Shown: piece after piece, positions 36,727 to 48,469 of the stretch
How positions within the stretch are numbered: position 1 is the stretch's first letter
Layout: the number at the start of each line of letters is the position of its first letter
DNA from: Salvator merianae
Lineage: Eukaryota > Chordata > Lepidosauria > Squamata > Teiidae
Reading direction: 5' to 3'
Assembly (NCBI GenBank): GCA_003586115.2
Contig: QVOM02000049.1
Location: forward strand, 16,621,470-16,685,469
DNA: 64,000 nt
Notes under the pieces: model-generated
What the model saw: only the letters and a program-made list of their open reading frames with translations
Databases searched by the model: none
Told to the model about the DNA's origin: nothing
Position numbers and translations under genes: made by a program

Positions 36727-37640
36727 AGGGTGTCCTCATACCAGCGATTTTTAAAACTGCCTGAATAAAATAGTGAATAATTCCTAGGCGCACAGAAAAA
36801 AAAAGCCTTCCAAACACAGTTATCCATTCATCTGATTCAAAACCCACCCAAAGTGCAGCCTATTCGCTTCAACAGACATCCTACCATGACTGCAAAGAGT
36901 GCTGCTCACTGACTGGCCACTGGGTATGAAATCCCCGCCTCTTTGCTGAAGCAGTTTCCAATTCCTTAACTCCTTAACTGCCAGGTTTTTTTGTTTGCAA
37001 ACAAAATCATTCTGAAACTCAAGTCTCTCTCTCTCTCTCTCCATTCCTTGTTATTATAAGAAGTCAAGTGCGCTTTTCTAATTTAAAGAAGGTAGGAGTT
37101 ATTTTTGCATTTTCAGCTTCCTTTAATCTGTTTAATTGAGTTCAAAAGTTCCTGGTGCCAGCAAGAGCTCACTGGTGCCCCTCCCTGCCTGTCCCATTGT
37201 CCCATGCCATCAAGGATGTGAAAAAAAATTGTTCAGAAACCGAAGTCTTTCTCTCCCCACTCCTCATTATTATACAAAGTCTAGTGTGTTTTTTAAGTAC
37301 ATTTCTAAAAGAAGGCAGGATAGGAGATAATTTTTTCGTTGCAGTTTCAGCTTCCTTTAATCTGTTTGAGTTCAAAAGTTCCTGGTGCCAGCAAGAGCTC
37401 ACTGGTGCCCCTCCCTGCCTGTCTGATTGTCCAACGGGTTCCTTCAAGGCTGTGATTGGTGGATATGCTCCCCACTCTGTTCTAAGGTGACCCAAGAGCT
37501 CTTTTCTCCTGGCTGTTGAAGAGTTGCCTCATTACAGGCTTGGAGGTGGGGTAAGGCAAATGTTCTTATTCCCCGCTTGCCCCCCCCCGGAGTCAAATTC
37601 ACCCAGAGGGCAACTGAAATAACTAGCCTGAACACACCCT
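36727..37640. mobile_element. Repeat family H, copy 1, with internal tandem duplication
   Basis: Possible ends AGGGTGTCCTCATACCAG and complement AGGGTGTGTTCAGGCTAG are inverted repeats (about 13 of 18 matches). The right part (TGTGATTGG, GGGTAAGGCAAATGTTCTTA, GTCAAATTCACCCAGAGGG) is shared with 40690-41085 and 63430-63774. Contains a two-unit 230-bp tandem duplication and a (CT)n tract at 37023-37041. Confidence 0.45.
36990..37440. repeat. Two-unit tandem duplication, about 230 bp period
   Basis: TTTCAGCTTCCTTTAATCTG occurs at 37111 and 37345, and TTCAAAAGTTCCTGGTGCCA at 37141 and 37371, the latter followed by a long identical run ending CCTCCCTGCCTGTC. Left halves are more diverged (GAAACTCAAGTCTCTCTCTC versus GAAACCGAAGTCTTTCTCTC). 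Period 230-234 bp. Confidence 0.8.
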
Positions 37641-38809
37641 TCATTAGCCACAATGAGAACAGCATTCTGAAACAATCTGTTTTTATGCAGCAGGACACTA
37701 CTTATGCTCTTTAAATTACACCTAAATGGAAATCAAGCTGGAATTTTCACTGGGCTACCACTGAAGATGAGTCACTGTCTCTATAGGAGATAGCTATTTA
37801 TCGTAGATTGTGTCCTGGCTCTAAGCCCACATAGGAACAGAATGCTCAATGAAACAAACTGTGGCAAATCACTGGCAAGCCGATGACAATATTAATAGAC
37901 TTCTGAGGAAGACCACTGTGAGATGAAACTGAAAAGCATTGGTTTGAAGATTTGCTAAACTGATTATATGCTTTGGATTCCTTAAGGAGTAAAATAACAT
38001 CAGCTAGGTCAGTGCACACTGGGGTGCCTCATTTCTTCAGGGTGAGGAAGCTAAAACTATATTAAGAATAGATTTACTGATAATTACCAATATGTAGCCA
38101 AGATAAGACCCGCTTTGATTGAACTTGGAGAGTTATGCACCTGGTTACATAAACGTCACTGAAAACAACAAGGCATTGTTTTTGGCTTATACTTCAGGCT
38201 GATTGTGCAGTGATGTCTTCCCACTCAACTCTCCCCACTGCAGCCATAATGCTTAAGAAGCTATCCTTTTTTTAGTGGAATCATATGAACATTACTTTGG
38301 ATTGCTACTTCCAAGGTGACAGTTGGGGCACAGAACTTAAGTGCTGGGGTGTGGGAGCCCTGAGGGAAAGCTGCCATGTTGGAATGCTGCTTGCCATAGC
38401 TGAAAACACACAGGAGACACTGCAGGCTGCAACCTACCACATTTTCACCCCCAGCAATGATTGTGTCTGCATGCTCATCCTGAAAGTCATCCTGGATGTA
38501 CGCACATCCCAATGGTGGCCAGGAAGTGATTCCCCCTAGGTAAGGTGGCCTCCAAGTAGTATAAAGTGGCTTACAGGTAGGTCACCTTTGTCAATGGTTG
38601 GGGCTGCTTGATGCCAAATGAGGGTGAGCATGTTTGTTTGCCCAGCAGCTCCTCAAATGTCCAGAAGACTGGAATTAACAGCTGTGTAGATTTTGCCTAA
38701 GTGGTACTTCCAACGAATCTGCAAAGTATATCAGATGATTTCAAGTTCTAAGCAAAATCTGTAAAGTAAACCAGGCTATTTTCAGCTGGAAACAAAACAC
38801 CCTCTTAGG

Positions 38810-38890
38810 CTGCCTCCATATGGCAAGAGGCAATGCAGGATCTGAACAAGGTCCCATGATTGCTTCTTGCCAGTTGGAGGAAGGAGCTCT
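38810..38890. mobile_element. Repeat family G, copy 2
   Basis: GGCAAGAGGCAATGCAGGAT, CTGAACAAGGTCCC and TTCTTGCCAGTTGGAGGAAGG match 16110-16265, again with the GGCAAGA/TTCTTGCC inverted pair. Confidence 0.45.
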
Positions 38891-39455
38891 CTCAGGCTTA
38901 CATTCACATCTGTATAAGTCTGGGGCTACAGGAAGCCAGCCAAGTACCTGCACACTTCCTTTTGCATTTTTTCATGTGCTTGGCTGGCTTCCGGTAGTCC
39001 TCAGCAAGCTGATTCTGAAAGCTGTTCACCCACACAAAGGTAAGCGTTGCTATTTTTGCATCATTGCTGAATTTCTCATAAATAGTGATATTATGGCAGG
39101 TTTGGCCGCCATGAGCATAGTGAGATATGTCTTGTGTTTGGAGACAGCTTTGAACAGGGACTTTTTTCAAGCACAAAGCAAAATTGGGCCACATTTTGTC
39201 CCAATGTTTTGATACCTTCTGCAGCCATTTGCTATGGCTTTTTAAAGTGTTTTCTCGCTGGTTTTCATGGGTTGTTTGTACTGTGTAGGGCTTTTCCGTT
39301 GTTTCACTGGAACACTGGCAATGATGTTGTTGGATGGGGAAGGGGGCAATTGGGCTTTAGATGAAGAAGGGGACCTCAAATCAAGGGAGTTCCCAAATGT
39401 AGAACCACTAAGTCGAAAAAAGTTTAAGCTGTCTGGTTTGGGTGGCTTGAGAAGG

Positions 39456-39488
39456 AAGGGAGGGGTGGGAGGGAGGGAGGGAGGGAAG
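39456..39488. repeat. (GGGA)n G-rich tract
   Basis: GGGAGGGGTGGGAGGGAGGG followed by more GGGA units: four or more G-runs in 33 bp, a potential G-quadruplex on the + strand. Confidence 0.7.
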
Positions 39489-39633
39489 AGCTGGTTAGTC
39501 AGACATTTCTTTCATCTTGTTTTGTTTGTGGCATCTTTTTGGTCAGCTACTATCTCCTGCATGTTTTGTCCTCATAGCATCCGTACAAAATAGGATGGGA
39601 GTCAGTAACTGGACCTATGACCTTTCCGTCTTT

Positions 39634-40120
39634 GGTTCTCTCTGCACGGACCCTTAATTTGGATTAAGGGCCTGTGTAGTAAAGATCTGAACTGCATAGA
39701 TCTGCACATTAGTACAGATCTAAGTGGCCACAGCCCTTGCCAGAATGCTGCATCTGCATCAGGGAGGTCATGACTAGGAGTACTGGTAGACACAATTAAT
39801 CATGTCTACCAGCGTACCAGCAATCCTGATCCTGAACACAGGGGGCATGCAGAGAGCCCTCGTCCCATGTTCTGGACTACCACTGGCATGCATTTTGGTG
39901 GCATACCATAGTGTATGCCTGAAATATGTTCCCCAGGGGCGCTGATGCTAGGAACTTTTGTCCTCAGCCTAAAGTCCTTGGACCAGCCGTTGAAGCTCAT
40001 GTGAGCTATCATGCAGCCAGTGCTGATCCTGCCCATACCTGTCCAGGGACAGAATCAGCAGGCCTGAGAGACCCAGACCTGCTGATTCTGAGCTGACTCA
40101 GGTAAGTGCAGAAAGCAGCC
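39634..40120. mobile_element. Putative Harbinger-like MITE
   Basis: Ends GGTTCTCTCTGCACGGACC and complement GGCTGCTTTCTGCACTTACC are inverted repeats. TTT flanks both sides (39631-39633, 40121-40123), a 3-bp target size. The first 15 bp resemble the ends of family C. Interior: paired AGATCTGAACTGCATAGATC and GTAGACACAATTAATCATGT CTAC hairpins. Confidence 0.5.
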
Positions 40121-40689
40121 TTTGTTAAAGTTTTTGAATATTTGGATTTGTTTTTAATGAGTATTCTAAAGTTTTATTGTAAACTTCATTGAGATGCTCA
40201 TGAGTGTGATCAAGCAATATTAATGACGTTTTAAGTAAATAAATAATAAAATATGTGTTGTTGCAAGGGCCGGAAGACTGGCAGGTTGACTCTAGCGTTA
40301 GTCCAATTTCACAAGAGTTGTTTTCATACAGGTCTGGTCATTTTAATCCTGCTGCTATGTGTTGTGTAATGCTCATGGTATCTTGAATGTTTTGATGCAG
40401 CTCTAAGCAGTCACTCTGGGACACTTGTTTTCATACACACAACCACTCTGTGAGGCAGGACAGTCCTGAAGGACTGCCCAAGGCTACTGTGACTGAGTCT
40501 CCATGGCACCATCACCAACTTCCCCCACCACATGCCACCATGGTAATGCTGCCACCCTGAGGTGAGAACAGGGCATACTGACCACAGGACAGGATTCTCC
40601 CACTCTCACAGCATCCATCCCACTTTGAAATGATGCAGGTTGCAAGGGAGGGTGAAGTAGACAGACTTATTCCTTACCCCTTACAGTTT

Positions 40690-41085
40690 AAGGACGGTAC
40701 TGTTTTTACAAATCTGGGTAACAGGATTGCCTGTCCAGATGGCTGCTATACTTGGTATGAAGGATGGGGGGAATTTTCCTCAGCTTTCTGTCATGAAGAA
40801 CAGCCAGTCAGTAGCTGCAGTCCCTGGGAATTTTCCTGCCTGCAACCTAATTGGTCAGGCATCTATAGCAGCCATTTCCATTGGCTAACCCCAACCTGAC
40901 CGAAGCAGCAAACTGATCTGAAAGATGTTCCCTCCAGTCTGTGGAAGGGATGCATAATTACAGACATGGAGACAGGATAAGGGGTATTTTTTATTTGCAG
41001 TCTGTTCCTTGTGTCTCAAATTCACACTGCAGGCACCCCTAAATACATGTGTGACCGCAGCCCTAGTTAGGATCCTGCAACCTCC
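40690..41085. mobile_element. Repeat family H, copy 2
   Basis: CCTAATTGGTCAGGCATCTA TAGCAGCCATTTCCATTGGC TA and AGACAGGATAAGGGGTATTT ... CTCAAATTCACACTGCAGGC align with 63516-63765. Several CCAAT/ATTGG motifs. Class unknown. Confidence 0.5.
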
Positions 41086-41863
41086 CACAAAGGATAAGAA
41101 ACCCCAAAACATACTCCCATTGTTTCTTGGGGAAATGTTCATAACATATAGTGAGTTTTAATGACATAACTCAAAAAGGGTTTTGATTTTGTTTTTTAGT
41201 CAAAAAAACTCAAAACACCTTAGTAAAAATGAAAGCACGGGTATTTGGCAATTGAGCAAAACCACAGGAGAAAACAATGCCCTCTCTAGCTTAATACAGA
41301 TAGTTCGCAGAGCTTTCAGAGTGCCTGCTCGTTAAGTCATAGATACCAAGCTGCCTCTAGTAGCCTGGGAGGAAGAGGGGATTTGAAAGGCAAATAGCTA
41401 TGCCCCATGGGCAGCTGCTTCATACCTCAACCCTCACAAGCAATGCATTTTCCTAAAAGTTGGAAAAACAATTCCCAGATCACCCCTTCCCATACAGTCA
41501 ACTGTGGTCTGATGTTTGTCATACTGTGCCATCCCCAATGTTGATCCAACAGCTACAGTTCTCACCATTCTTTCTGTCTGCAGTTAGTTTTTTTCTGGTG
41601 ACCTTGGATGACTACTTCAAAACCTAAATAGAACCCATCAGCACATCTTGTAAAGTCTGCATTATCCTGTAGATACATTAAGTCTGAAAGTATTTAATAA
41701 TAGTGGCCGTGTCTGCTGCCCCAGAGGCAGACTTGGAAGTGGAAAGCAAATATATATAATACGCTGAAGCTTTGGACCCCCCCCCCGAAATTAGGGGTGT
41801 TTGAATATGAACCGTGGAAAGCATGCAGGTCTCCTCTATGAGCTCTCGGTGCCCTGATGTTAA
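41086..41863. other. Intergenic, no feature recognised
   Basis: No gene or nameable repeat; a C tract at 41777-41786. Confidence 0.45.
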
Positions 41864-41871
41864 CATTATAC

Positions 41872-42094
41872 CAGTAGCGGCGGCTGGCTTTAAGGCTGGT
41901 TGTTCGTAACTGGGGGAAAGCAAGCGCTTGCTTTTTGCAGGCCCTTTGGGCCTCCGTACTGTCGCAACAGGTCATAGCAAGCCCTGCCCAGCAACCTGCT
42001 GCGACAGTACGGTGGCCCGGAGGGCCTGCGAACAGGGAGCGCTTGCTTTCCCCCAGTTACGAACAACCAGCCTTAAAGCCAGCCGCCGCTGCTG
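41872..42094. mobile_element. Palindromic hAT-like MITE family D, copy 3
   Basis: 223-bp palindrome. Left CAGTAGCGGCGGCTGGCTTT, right complement CAGCAGCGGCGGCTGGCTTT; arms share AAGGCTGGTTGTTCGTAACT and GGGGGAAAGCAAGCGCT. Perfect 8-bp target duplication CATTATAC at 41864-41871 and 42095-42102. This is the best-preserved copy; arm identity is about 90% or more. Confidence 0.9.
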
Positions 42095-42641
42095 CATTAT
42101 ACACTGCTGCCATGCAATCAGACAAGGTGGCACACAAACCCATGTTGGGCACACTGCAGTGGCAGAAAGAGGGAAGGGTTGATCCCTTTTCCCTACCTTC
42201 TGGTGCACTGCAGTAACAGCATTGGAGGGGGAGCACTGATTGGCCTCAGGGCAGTGGCAGAAGGAACAGTGGGGTGTCTGCTTCCCCCTCCACCTTCTTG
42301 GGCACTGAAGGGGCAAGGGCAGAGGGCCACTGCTGAACTGGCAGCTACGGTGCTTATTGCAGAACAACTTCCAAAGTTATTTTTAAAAATCTAAGAACAC
42401 CCGGGCTGGGTAAATTAGGAAGCGAGTCTGCATCATAAGCATGCCCAGCACCTTACTGAGGCAAAGATTATGGGTGTAGAAACCCCCCACTGAGGTGTGC
42501 CTCTTACGCCACCAAAATTTAGTCCTTCTGATAATATTTTTATTATTTTGAGGAGTATATTTTAATCCAAAAGGCCTTCCCTCATCTGACAGCACATGGG
42601 CATGTCCCTAATTTCACAATGATGAAAATATGTAGCATGGT

Positions 42642-42864
42642 TGTGATTACACATAGTAAAAACAACAACAAGAAAGATCTCTGAGGCAGCTCGGAGGCAG
42701 TTTAGAGATGGGCTTGTTCACATAACTTGTCTGCCCTTCCCACTCCTCATAAACTTTCTGTGCAAGAAAAAGTGGATTAGAAGAAGGGTTGGGAACGCAA
42801 GCGCCACGCACACTATTGTCTGGGAGGCGTCTCTAAGCTGCCCCTTTTGTTATGTCTGAACACA
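42642..42864. mobile_element. MITE family E, copy 2
   Basis: TGTGATTACACATAGTAAAA then AACAAGAAAGATCTCTGAGG at left, CCCCTTTTGTTATGTCTGAA CACA at right. Matches 6998-7188, including CTGCCC, the ATAAACTTTCT/ATGAACATTCT segment and CACACTA. It sits immediately upstream of the CAP2 island. Confidence 0.65.
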
Positions 42865-42869
42865 GCACG

Positions 42870-43890
42870 GGCACGAGCCCTATTTGGGACGCCCCATACG
42901 CATCTCCACTTTTAACCAAAGCTCCAGAAGGAAGGAAATCCGGAAGGCTAAAGAGAGACGCCGCTGGTTCTGTGGAGAGGGGCGCTTGACTTTTGGCCCG
43001 TCCGTTTCACTTCTAGCCCAGAATTTTACGCCGTGCTCCCGTTGAATCCGAAACTTTAAGAATTAATCGTCCCAACATCGTTAAACACTCTCCTTCTCCC
43101 CCGCCCAGTATTCTGGGCTGCGTTGTGGAGCTGACAGTACCGTCTATTCTTCCCCCCCCCCTTTTGCGTTTCCAGCCTCTCCACCCATCATCGCTTGCTT
43201 TCCTCATCTCTGTCTGTCTGTCAGCGTCTTCTTTTGCACTTGGCTTTATTTGGCGCGCCCGCGGCCCACCGGAAACTGCCTGCCTCGACTGCATATCTCT
43301 CTCCCTCCCTCCCCCCCCGGGGATTTTGAGTGGCACCGACCAGTTCTCACACTGAAGAAGAGGGAGGGGAAGAAAAAGAGGGGCGGGAGGCGGGAGTGAG
43401 AGCGAGCCACGGATTTTCGTGTTGCAGAGAGGAAGGGGAGAAAGAGGCTCGCCGGCGCATCAGCCCAGGTAATTCAAGAGCAGCGGCGGCAGCAGGGAGC
43501 GAGCGGGGAGGGGCAAAGCCAGCCCGCGCAGTGGTGCGGTTTAGCCCCCAGGGGATGGGCAGAGCAGGCGGGCAGGGGTCGGCGCTGGCTGGGGATGCAG
43601 AAAAGAGGCAGGTTGCCAGCCGTGGGAGTTGGGGGGGGCGGGAGGAAAGTATGCCGAGCGGGGCCTTGCTTGCAGCACCTGCTTCCCTCTGGCAGATGGA
43701 GAAAGGCCATCGAGAGCCGGCGGAGGGGCGAACGAGTGGGATATTTTTTGGGGGGGGGGCGCGGAGATGGATTTTTGTTCCTTCTGCTCCTGGAGAAGGG
43801 CTATGTGGGTCATCATCTTTCCTGCGCGCCCTCCTCCCTCCATGCATGGCCTGCACTTTTGAGATTTGCCAGGTCGACCTTGATGCTTAG
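42870..43890 (+). promoter_or_regulatory. CAP2: CAP2 CpG-island promoter
   Basis: A sharp rise in GC and CpG content upstream of the predicted CAP2 first exon, with pyrimidine-rich and GC-box-like motifs and no clear TATA box. It is the only island between RBM24 and the first CAP2 coding exon. Long open frames here (for example 43330-43890) are composition artefacts. Confidence 0.7.
43340..43468 (+). other. CAP2: CAP2 non-coding exon 1 (putative)
   Basis: The donor CCAG/GTAATT at 43465-43474 lies in the CpG island, and CAP2 is known to have a non-coding first exon. The 5' boundary is not visible; the start given is a guess. Joining it to the 55223 acceptor creates a strong start context. Transcript data would be needed to confirm it. 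Confidence 0.4.
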
Positions 43891-43907
43891 GGTCCTGTTT
43901 CACCTCG

Positions 43908-43908
<1 letters not shown>

Positions 43909-43940
<32 letters not shown>
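43909..43940 (+). repeat. (GT)n microsatellite
   Basis: About 15-16 GT units on the + strand just inside CAP2 intron 1, at the edge of the CpG island. In the CAP2 pre-mRNA it would read as a GU repeat. Confidence 0.9.
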
Positions 43941-43941
<1 letters not shown>

Positions 43942-44337
43942 CTTGGCGCTGCCCCCAACGGGGCAAAACTGCCACCCGCTCTCGGTTTTGCATGGGCCAT
44001 CTGGCCGCGCGATCAGGAACAGGGTGTGGGTACCAACTGAGGCTGCTGCAGCATTGGGAGCCCAATATTTAGTCAAGCAACGTGTGTGTAAACCCGCCCA
44101 CTCACGCCCACGTTAGGGCTAACTGTTCAGCGCTGGGGGTGAGGAGAAGAGAATGGGGAGGAGAGAATACATTTATTTCTGCTAGTTGGATCGGAGCTGT
44201 CTTTAGGAAGCAGGACGGCCTTTTCTGCAGAGTGGCTGACGGAGACTATTTCATACTTTTCAAAGGCAGCCACCTGTCTGTTTCCATTGTTTACATTTCC
44301 GTGGAGTAATGCTTCCGATGGTGAACAGCTCAATTCG

Positions 44338-44363
44338 CCTTATATTGTTCAATCAATATAAGG
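44338..44363. repeat. Perfect 10-bp hairpin
   Basis: CCTTATATTG, six-base loop TTCAAT, CAATATAAGG. Small perfect inverted repeat in CAP2 intron 1; no associated element recognised. Confidence 0.7.
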
Positions 44364-45618
44364 GGCAGAGGAGAATGTGGTGAAATACAGAGCAAGCTCT
44401 TGTTGCTGAATTAAGTGTCGTTTGGCATAGGTGTTCGCCAAGCTTGCTTAGGGATAAATCCATTCAAGAGCAGGAAAAAAAAGATCAAAACACATTCTTT
44501 GTGCGTTTAATGAGAACTATCCCCACGCTATTCAGTGTGCGCAGAATACCCATCCAGTACATCATCAACGCATAGAATGAAATTTTGGTTGGAGGGGAAA
44601 GTACATTTGAAATCGGGAATAATTAAATGAGTAGGAGTACCTGTTTCAGTAGGAGGGAATTAGGGAGTTTCCTGTAGAAGGGGTTTTAAAGACAGGGTGA
44701 AAGAATAGGGTAGGTGTGGGAATCGACATTTTCTAGCAATTCTGGAGTGACTTTGAATAATATAAGATCTTGCAAAAAAACCCTTTTTAGAGAAAAGCAG
44801 CAATACAGTATATCCTTAGTCATCCTGTTACAGTTGCTGGTTAGAATTATACTTTGTTTAAAATGAACATTGTAGAATCCAGGCAATTCACAATGAAGTT
44901 AGTACATTATAAGTACCATATAAAAACTACTGTTGGTTTTTTACCTAGAGAATTCAATTCTTTAATTCTTTATAAAAGTCTTCTTACTAATGCATTATCT
45001 GAACAGTCTTCCTGTTGATGCATTTTTATAAAAAATGTTTTTATAAATTCTTAATCATTTAATTTCTCAATTCTTGTAGTCCTTTATTTAATAGAAACCC
45101 CTAATATAAAAATAAAAAGTACCACTGCCTATGCTCAAATGCTATATGCTAACCCTAGAATTTTTCGGTGCTTCAGCCAGTTCTTCCTTAGGTCTTACTG
45201 AAAGGTAAAAGATGGATTGTCTGTGCAGACACATAAATATATTCTCTTAATTAAATAAAAATAAGAAGAGGGAATCCATTATTTACTACTGACATTTTTA
45301 TTGATATGGTCATGTACTTTTTTGGCAACAGTGAAAGGATATACTAAAGCAATCAAATACTTCAAGTTTTTATTTATACTTATATCAGGTGGCATGTTGT
45401 TCATTTTGTAATACATTGCACTATGGCAGCTGCATTTACTTAGATCAAGTTACAAAATATAAATTAGATAACAACAGACTGAAAATAAAACTAAAGCTAA
45501 TAGATAACAGTTTTAAGTTAATAGAAAGTAGCAAAGACATGCCATTCAGAAAAGATTTTAATATTGTATAGATGAGTTAGTTGACTAAACCATATAAGTA
45601 AAGGACTATTAGATCATC
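44364..45618. other. CAP2 intron 1, AT-rich, nothing recognised
   Basis: AT-rich and without identifiable repeats or coding sequence. Confidence 0.5.
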
Positions 45619-48012
45619 ACATGAGAACATAAGAGGAGCCCTGCAGGATCAGGCCACAGCCCTTCTAGTCCAGCATCCTGTCTCACACAGTGGTCCACCA
45701 GTTGCTTCTGGGCATTCTCAAGCAGAAGACAAAGGCTCTGCTTCACCTGCTCTCTACTCCCTGCATCTGGCCTTTAGAGGCATCCTGCCTGTCTCTCCAA
45801 CCTGGAGGAAGTATCTAGACATCAGTTCTCGTAGTCTTTGATACACTTGTTCTCCATAAATTTGTTTAATCCTTTCTTAAAGCTATCCAGTCTGGTTGCT
45901 GTCATCACCTCCTTTGGTAGTAAATTTCATAGGTCAGTGACCCTCTGGGTGAAAAAATATTTCCCCTCATTGATCCTAATTCTCCTGCCTATCAGCTTTG
46001 CAGAGTGCCCCTGGTTCTAGTGTAGTGTGACAGAGAAAATATTTTTTCCACATCATGCATGCTTTTATATACTTCAGTCAAGACACTTCTGAAACATTGT
46101 CTTTCAAGACTGAAGAAACCTGGACATTGTAGCCTGATTTCACAAAGGAGGTGTTCCAGCCATAGATTTCTAAAGAGGCGCAACGATGCTTGCCGACTTA
46201 TTTTTTTATTCCCTTCCCAACTACATTGCTGCTGTGTATTAGTTCAACATCTTCACTGAGCTGTCCAACAGAACACCAAGATCCCTTTCCAAACCTATCA
46301 CAGAAAGCCCAGACCCCATCAATTTATAGGTAAAATTGGGGTTCTTTGCCCCAGTGTGCATCACTTTGCATTTACTAAGATTAAAGTGCATTTGCCACTC
46401 ACCCAATATTGGGATTCCCTCTGGAACTCTTCACAATCACTTTCAGTTTTTATTGCTCTGAATATTTAGTGTCATCAGTAAACTTTGCTTTCTCACTGGT
46501 TACCCCTACTTCTAGATCAGTTATGAATAAATTAAAAAAAACATCAGATCTAATACTGAACCACTTTTTACTCTCCCCCCCCCGAGAATTGTCCATTTAT
46601 TACTACCCTCTGCTGCCTATCCTTTAGTCAGTTATCAATCCAAGACAGGATCTGTCCCTTTATTCCATGACTGATGAGTTTATTCAAGAGCCTTTGATGA
46701 GGTATTTTGTCAAAAGCCTTCTGAAAATCCAGATAGAGGAGGACAACTGGATCACATTTATTCATGTGCTTGTAGATAACTCTCAAAGAATTTTAACAAG
46801 TTAGTACGGTATAATTTATCTTTGCAGAAGTCATGCTGATTTTCCTTCAATGCTTGCTCCTCTATGTGCATACTGATTTTATCCTTATTGATGGTTTCTT
46901 TCACTTTACCTGGAATTGATGTTAAGTTGATTGATCTATAGTCTCCTGGATCACCCTTGGATCCTTTTTTGAAGATTGGTGTCACGTTTGCTACCCTTCA
47001 GTCTTCAGGCACAAAACCTGATCTTAGGGAAAGATTTATTTTGGCTAGAAGATCAGCAATTGCATACTTGATCTCTTGGATGAATGCCATCTGGTCCCAG
47101 TGATTTGTTAACATTTAGTTATTAAGACATGCAAGGATCTCCTCCCTCTATCCAATTTAATTTTTCTGATTCCCTGGCTAAAAAAATAGGCTCAGTTGCA
47201 GGTATATGTCTTCTGTCTTCCTTAGTGCAAATAGAGACACAGAATTCTTGTAGCTTCTCTGCAACCTTTGTGTCTTCTATAACTACCCCTTCCTGTCCTT
47301 TGTAATCTAATGGTCCAACTGCTTTCCTGGTTGCATTCTTACTTCTGATGTACTTAAAGAAGTTCTTTTTATTTCTTTTGATGTTTTTAGCAAAGTGCTC
47401 CTCAAAATCCCTCTTAGTATTCCTGATTGCCACCTTGCATTTGTCTGCCAGAATTTATGTTTCTTCCTGTTATCGTCATTAGGGCAAGCCTTCCATGTTC
47501 TAAACAAGCTTTTCTTGCTTTTAATGACTTTCTGTTCTTCACTTGTAAGTCACACTGGTGTCCTCTTGGACAGTAGTGCCCTTTCTTTTTTTAAGTATGC
47601 ATTTTAGTTGAGCCTCCACTATTGTATTTCTAAAGAGTCTCCATGCATTTTGGAGTGATTGGAGTTTTCCAACTTTCCCCTTCAGTTTCGTTTTTATTGG
47701 TTTCCTCATTTTTGGGAAGTTTCCTTTACAAAGGTTTAAGGCCTCTGTATTAAATCTTATGGACAACTTACTCTCTGTATTTAAGTTGATCATTATATTG
47801 TGGTCACTGTTCCCTATTGGATTAGCCACAGTGATGTCCTGTGACAGATCCTGAGCTTTACCTAGGATCAAATCCAGGATCTCCTTTCCTCTGGTTGATT
47901 CCACAACCATCTGCTATAGGGGACAATCATTTAGCATGTGTAGGAATTTTATCTCTCTCTCATGAGTTGAATAAGAGTTCACCCAATCTATGAGAGGGTA
48001 GTTCTTATATCT
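45619..48012 (-). mobile_element. CR1 LINE, long but decayed
   Basis: Sense strand is minus. The 3' end (CTTATGTTCTCATG read in reverse) is at 45619-45640, with the typical CATCCTGTCTCACACAGTGG-type tail. Moving upstream on the minus strand come QGSVL (about 46540-46560), LISHGIKGQILSWIDN (46640-46680), YLDFQKAFDKIPHQRLLNK (46683-46740), PIFKKGSKGDPGDYRSINLT (46925-46985), FKYIRSKNATRKAVGPLDY (47300-47370) and HFAKNIKRNKK. The 47540-47910 part covers QDITVANPIGNSDHN of the endonuclease end. In-frame stops (for example after WIDN) and frameshifts make it dead. 5'-truncated. Confidence 0.9.
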
Positions 48013-48048
48013 TTTTGCTTTATGAGATTAGTCTTAGCATGTGCTAAG

Positions 48049-48401
48049 GGCCCTGCACATGCCTTGGCTGCTGGCTTCAAAGTCTTGTCCCAGTTCTTGA
48101 GGTTGGCACCCAGACTCTGAAGGCAAGGAACTCTTCATTCCTGGCTTCTGGAGTTTCTAGGAGGAGCCTTTTAAGGGTGCTTCTGGCAATGCTTCCTGTT
48201 GCATCACCAAAATGGACCCCTATATCCTGGAACAGTAAGCTGTGTTTTTCTACAGATGGGCCATTGTTCCAGACTAGGGTATTAGTCCATCAGTAGATCT
48301 CATGGTGAAGGTCTACTGATAGAATGGGATAGAGCTTCTTGCAGAGGGGTGGTCCCTGGGCCCCTTTGTAACCCACACTAGTGGCCTATGTGGAAAGGGC
48401 C
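48049..48401. mobile_element. Possible MITE with GGCCC ends
   Basis: GGCCCTGCACATGCC at left and complement GGCCCTTTCCACATAGGCC at right; flanks TAAG and TCAG are similar. It abuts the 5' truncation point of the CR1 element. Confidence 0.3.
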
Positions 48402-48469
48402 TCAGTGCTTATAGGAACAGCTTGTTAATTCTGTATGCCAAAACGCAATAGCATTTTTGGCTACATTAA

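Larger units (their letters stand above)
37641..39630. other. Intergenic, mostly unassigned
   Basis: 38810-38890 carries repeat family G (GGCAAGAGGCAATGCAGGAT). 38930-39000 contains a short inverted pair around AGCCAGCCAAG...CTTGGCTGGCTTCC. 39456-39488 is a GGGA-rich run. No gene seen. Confidence 0.45.

Noticed and set aside
37155..37495. Paired plus and minus frames of about 110 codons
   Set aside because: They span the 230-bp tandem duplication; no protein family resemblance.
43330..44116. Open frames of 170-190 codons around the CAP2 island
   Set aside because: GC-driven, low-complexity translations, overlapping on both strands with no family resemblance.
47122..47910. Minus-strand frames of about 100-120 codons that might be genes
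   Set aside because: Consecutive pieces of the decayed CR1 ORF2 read in different frames.
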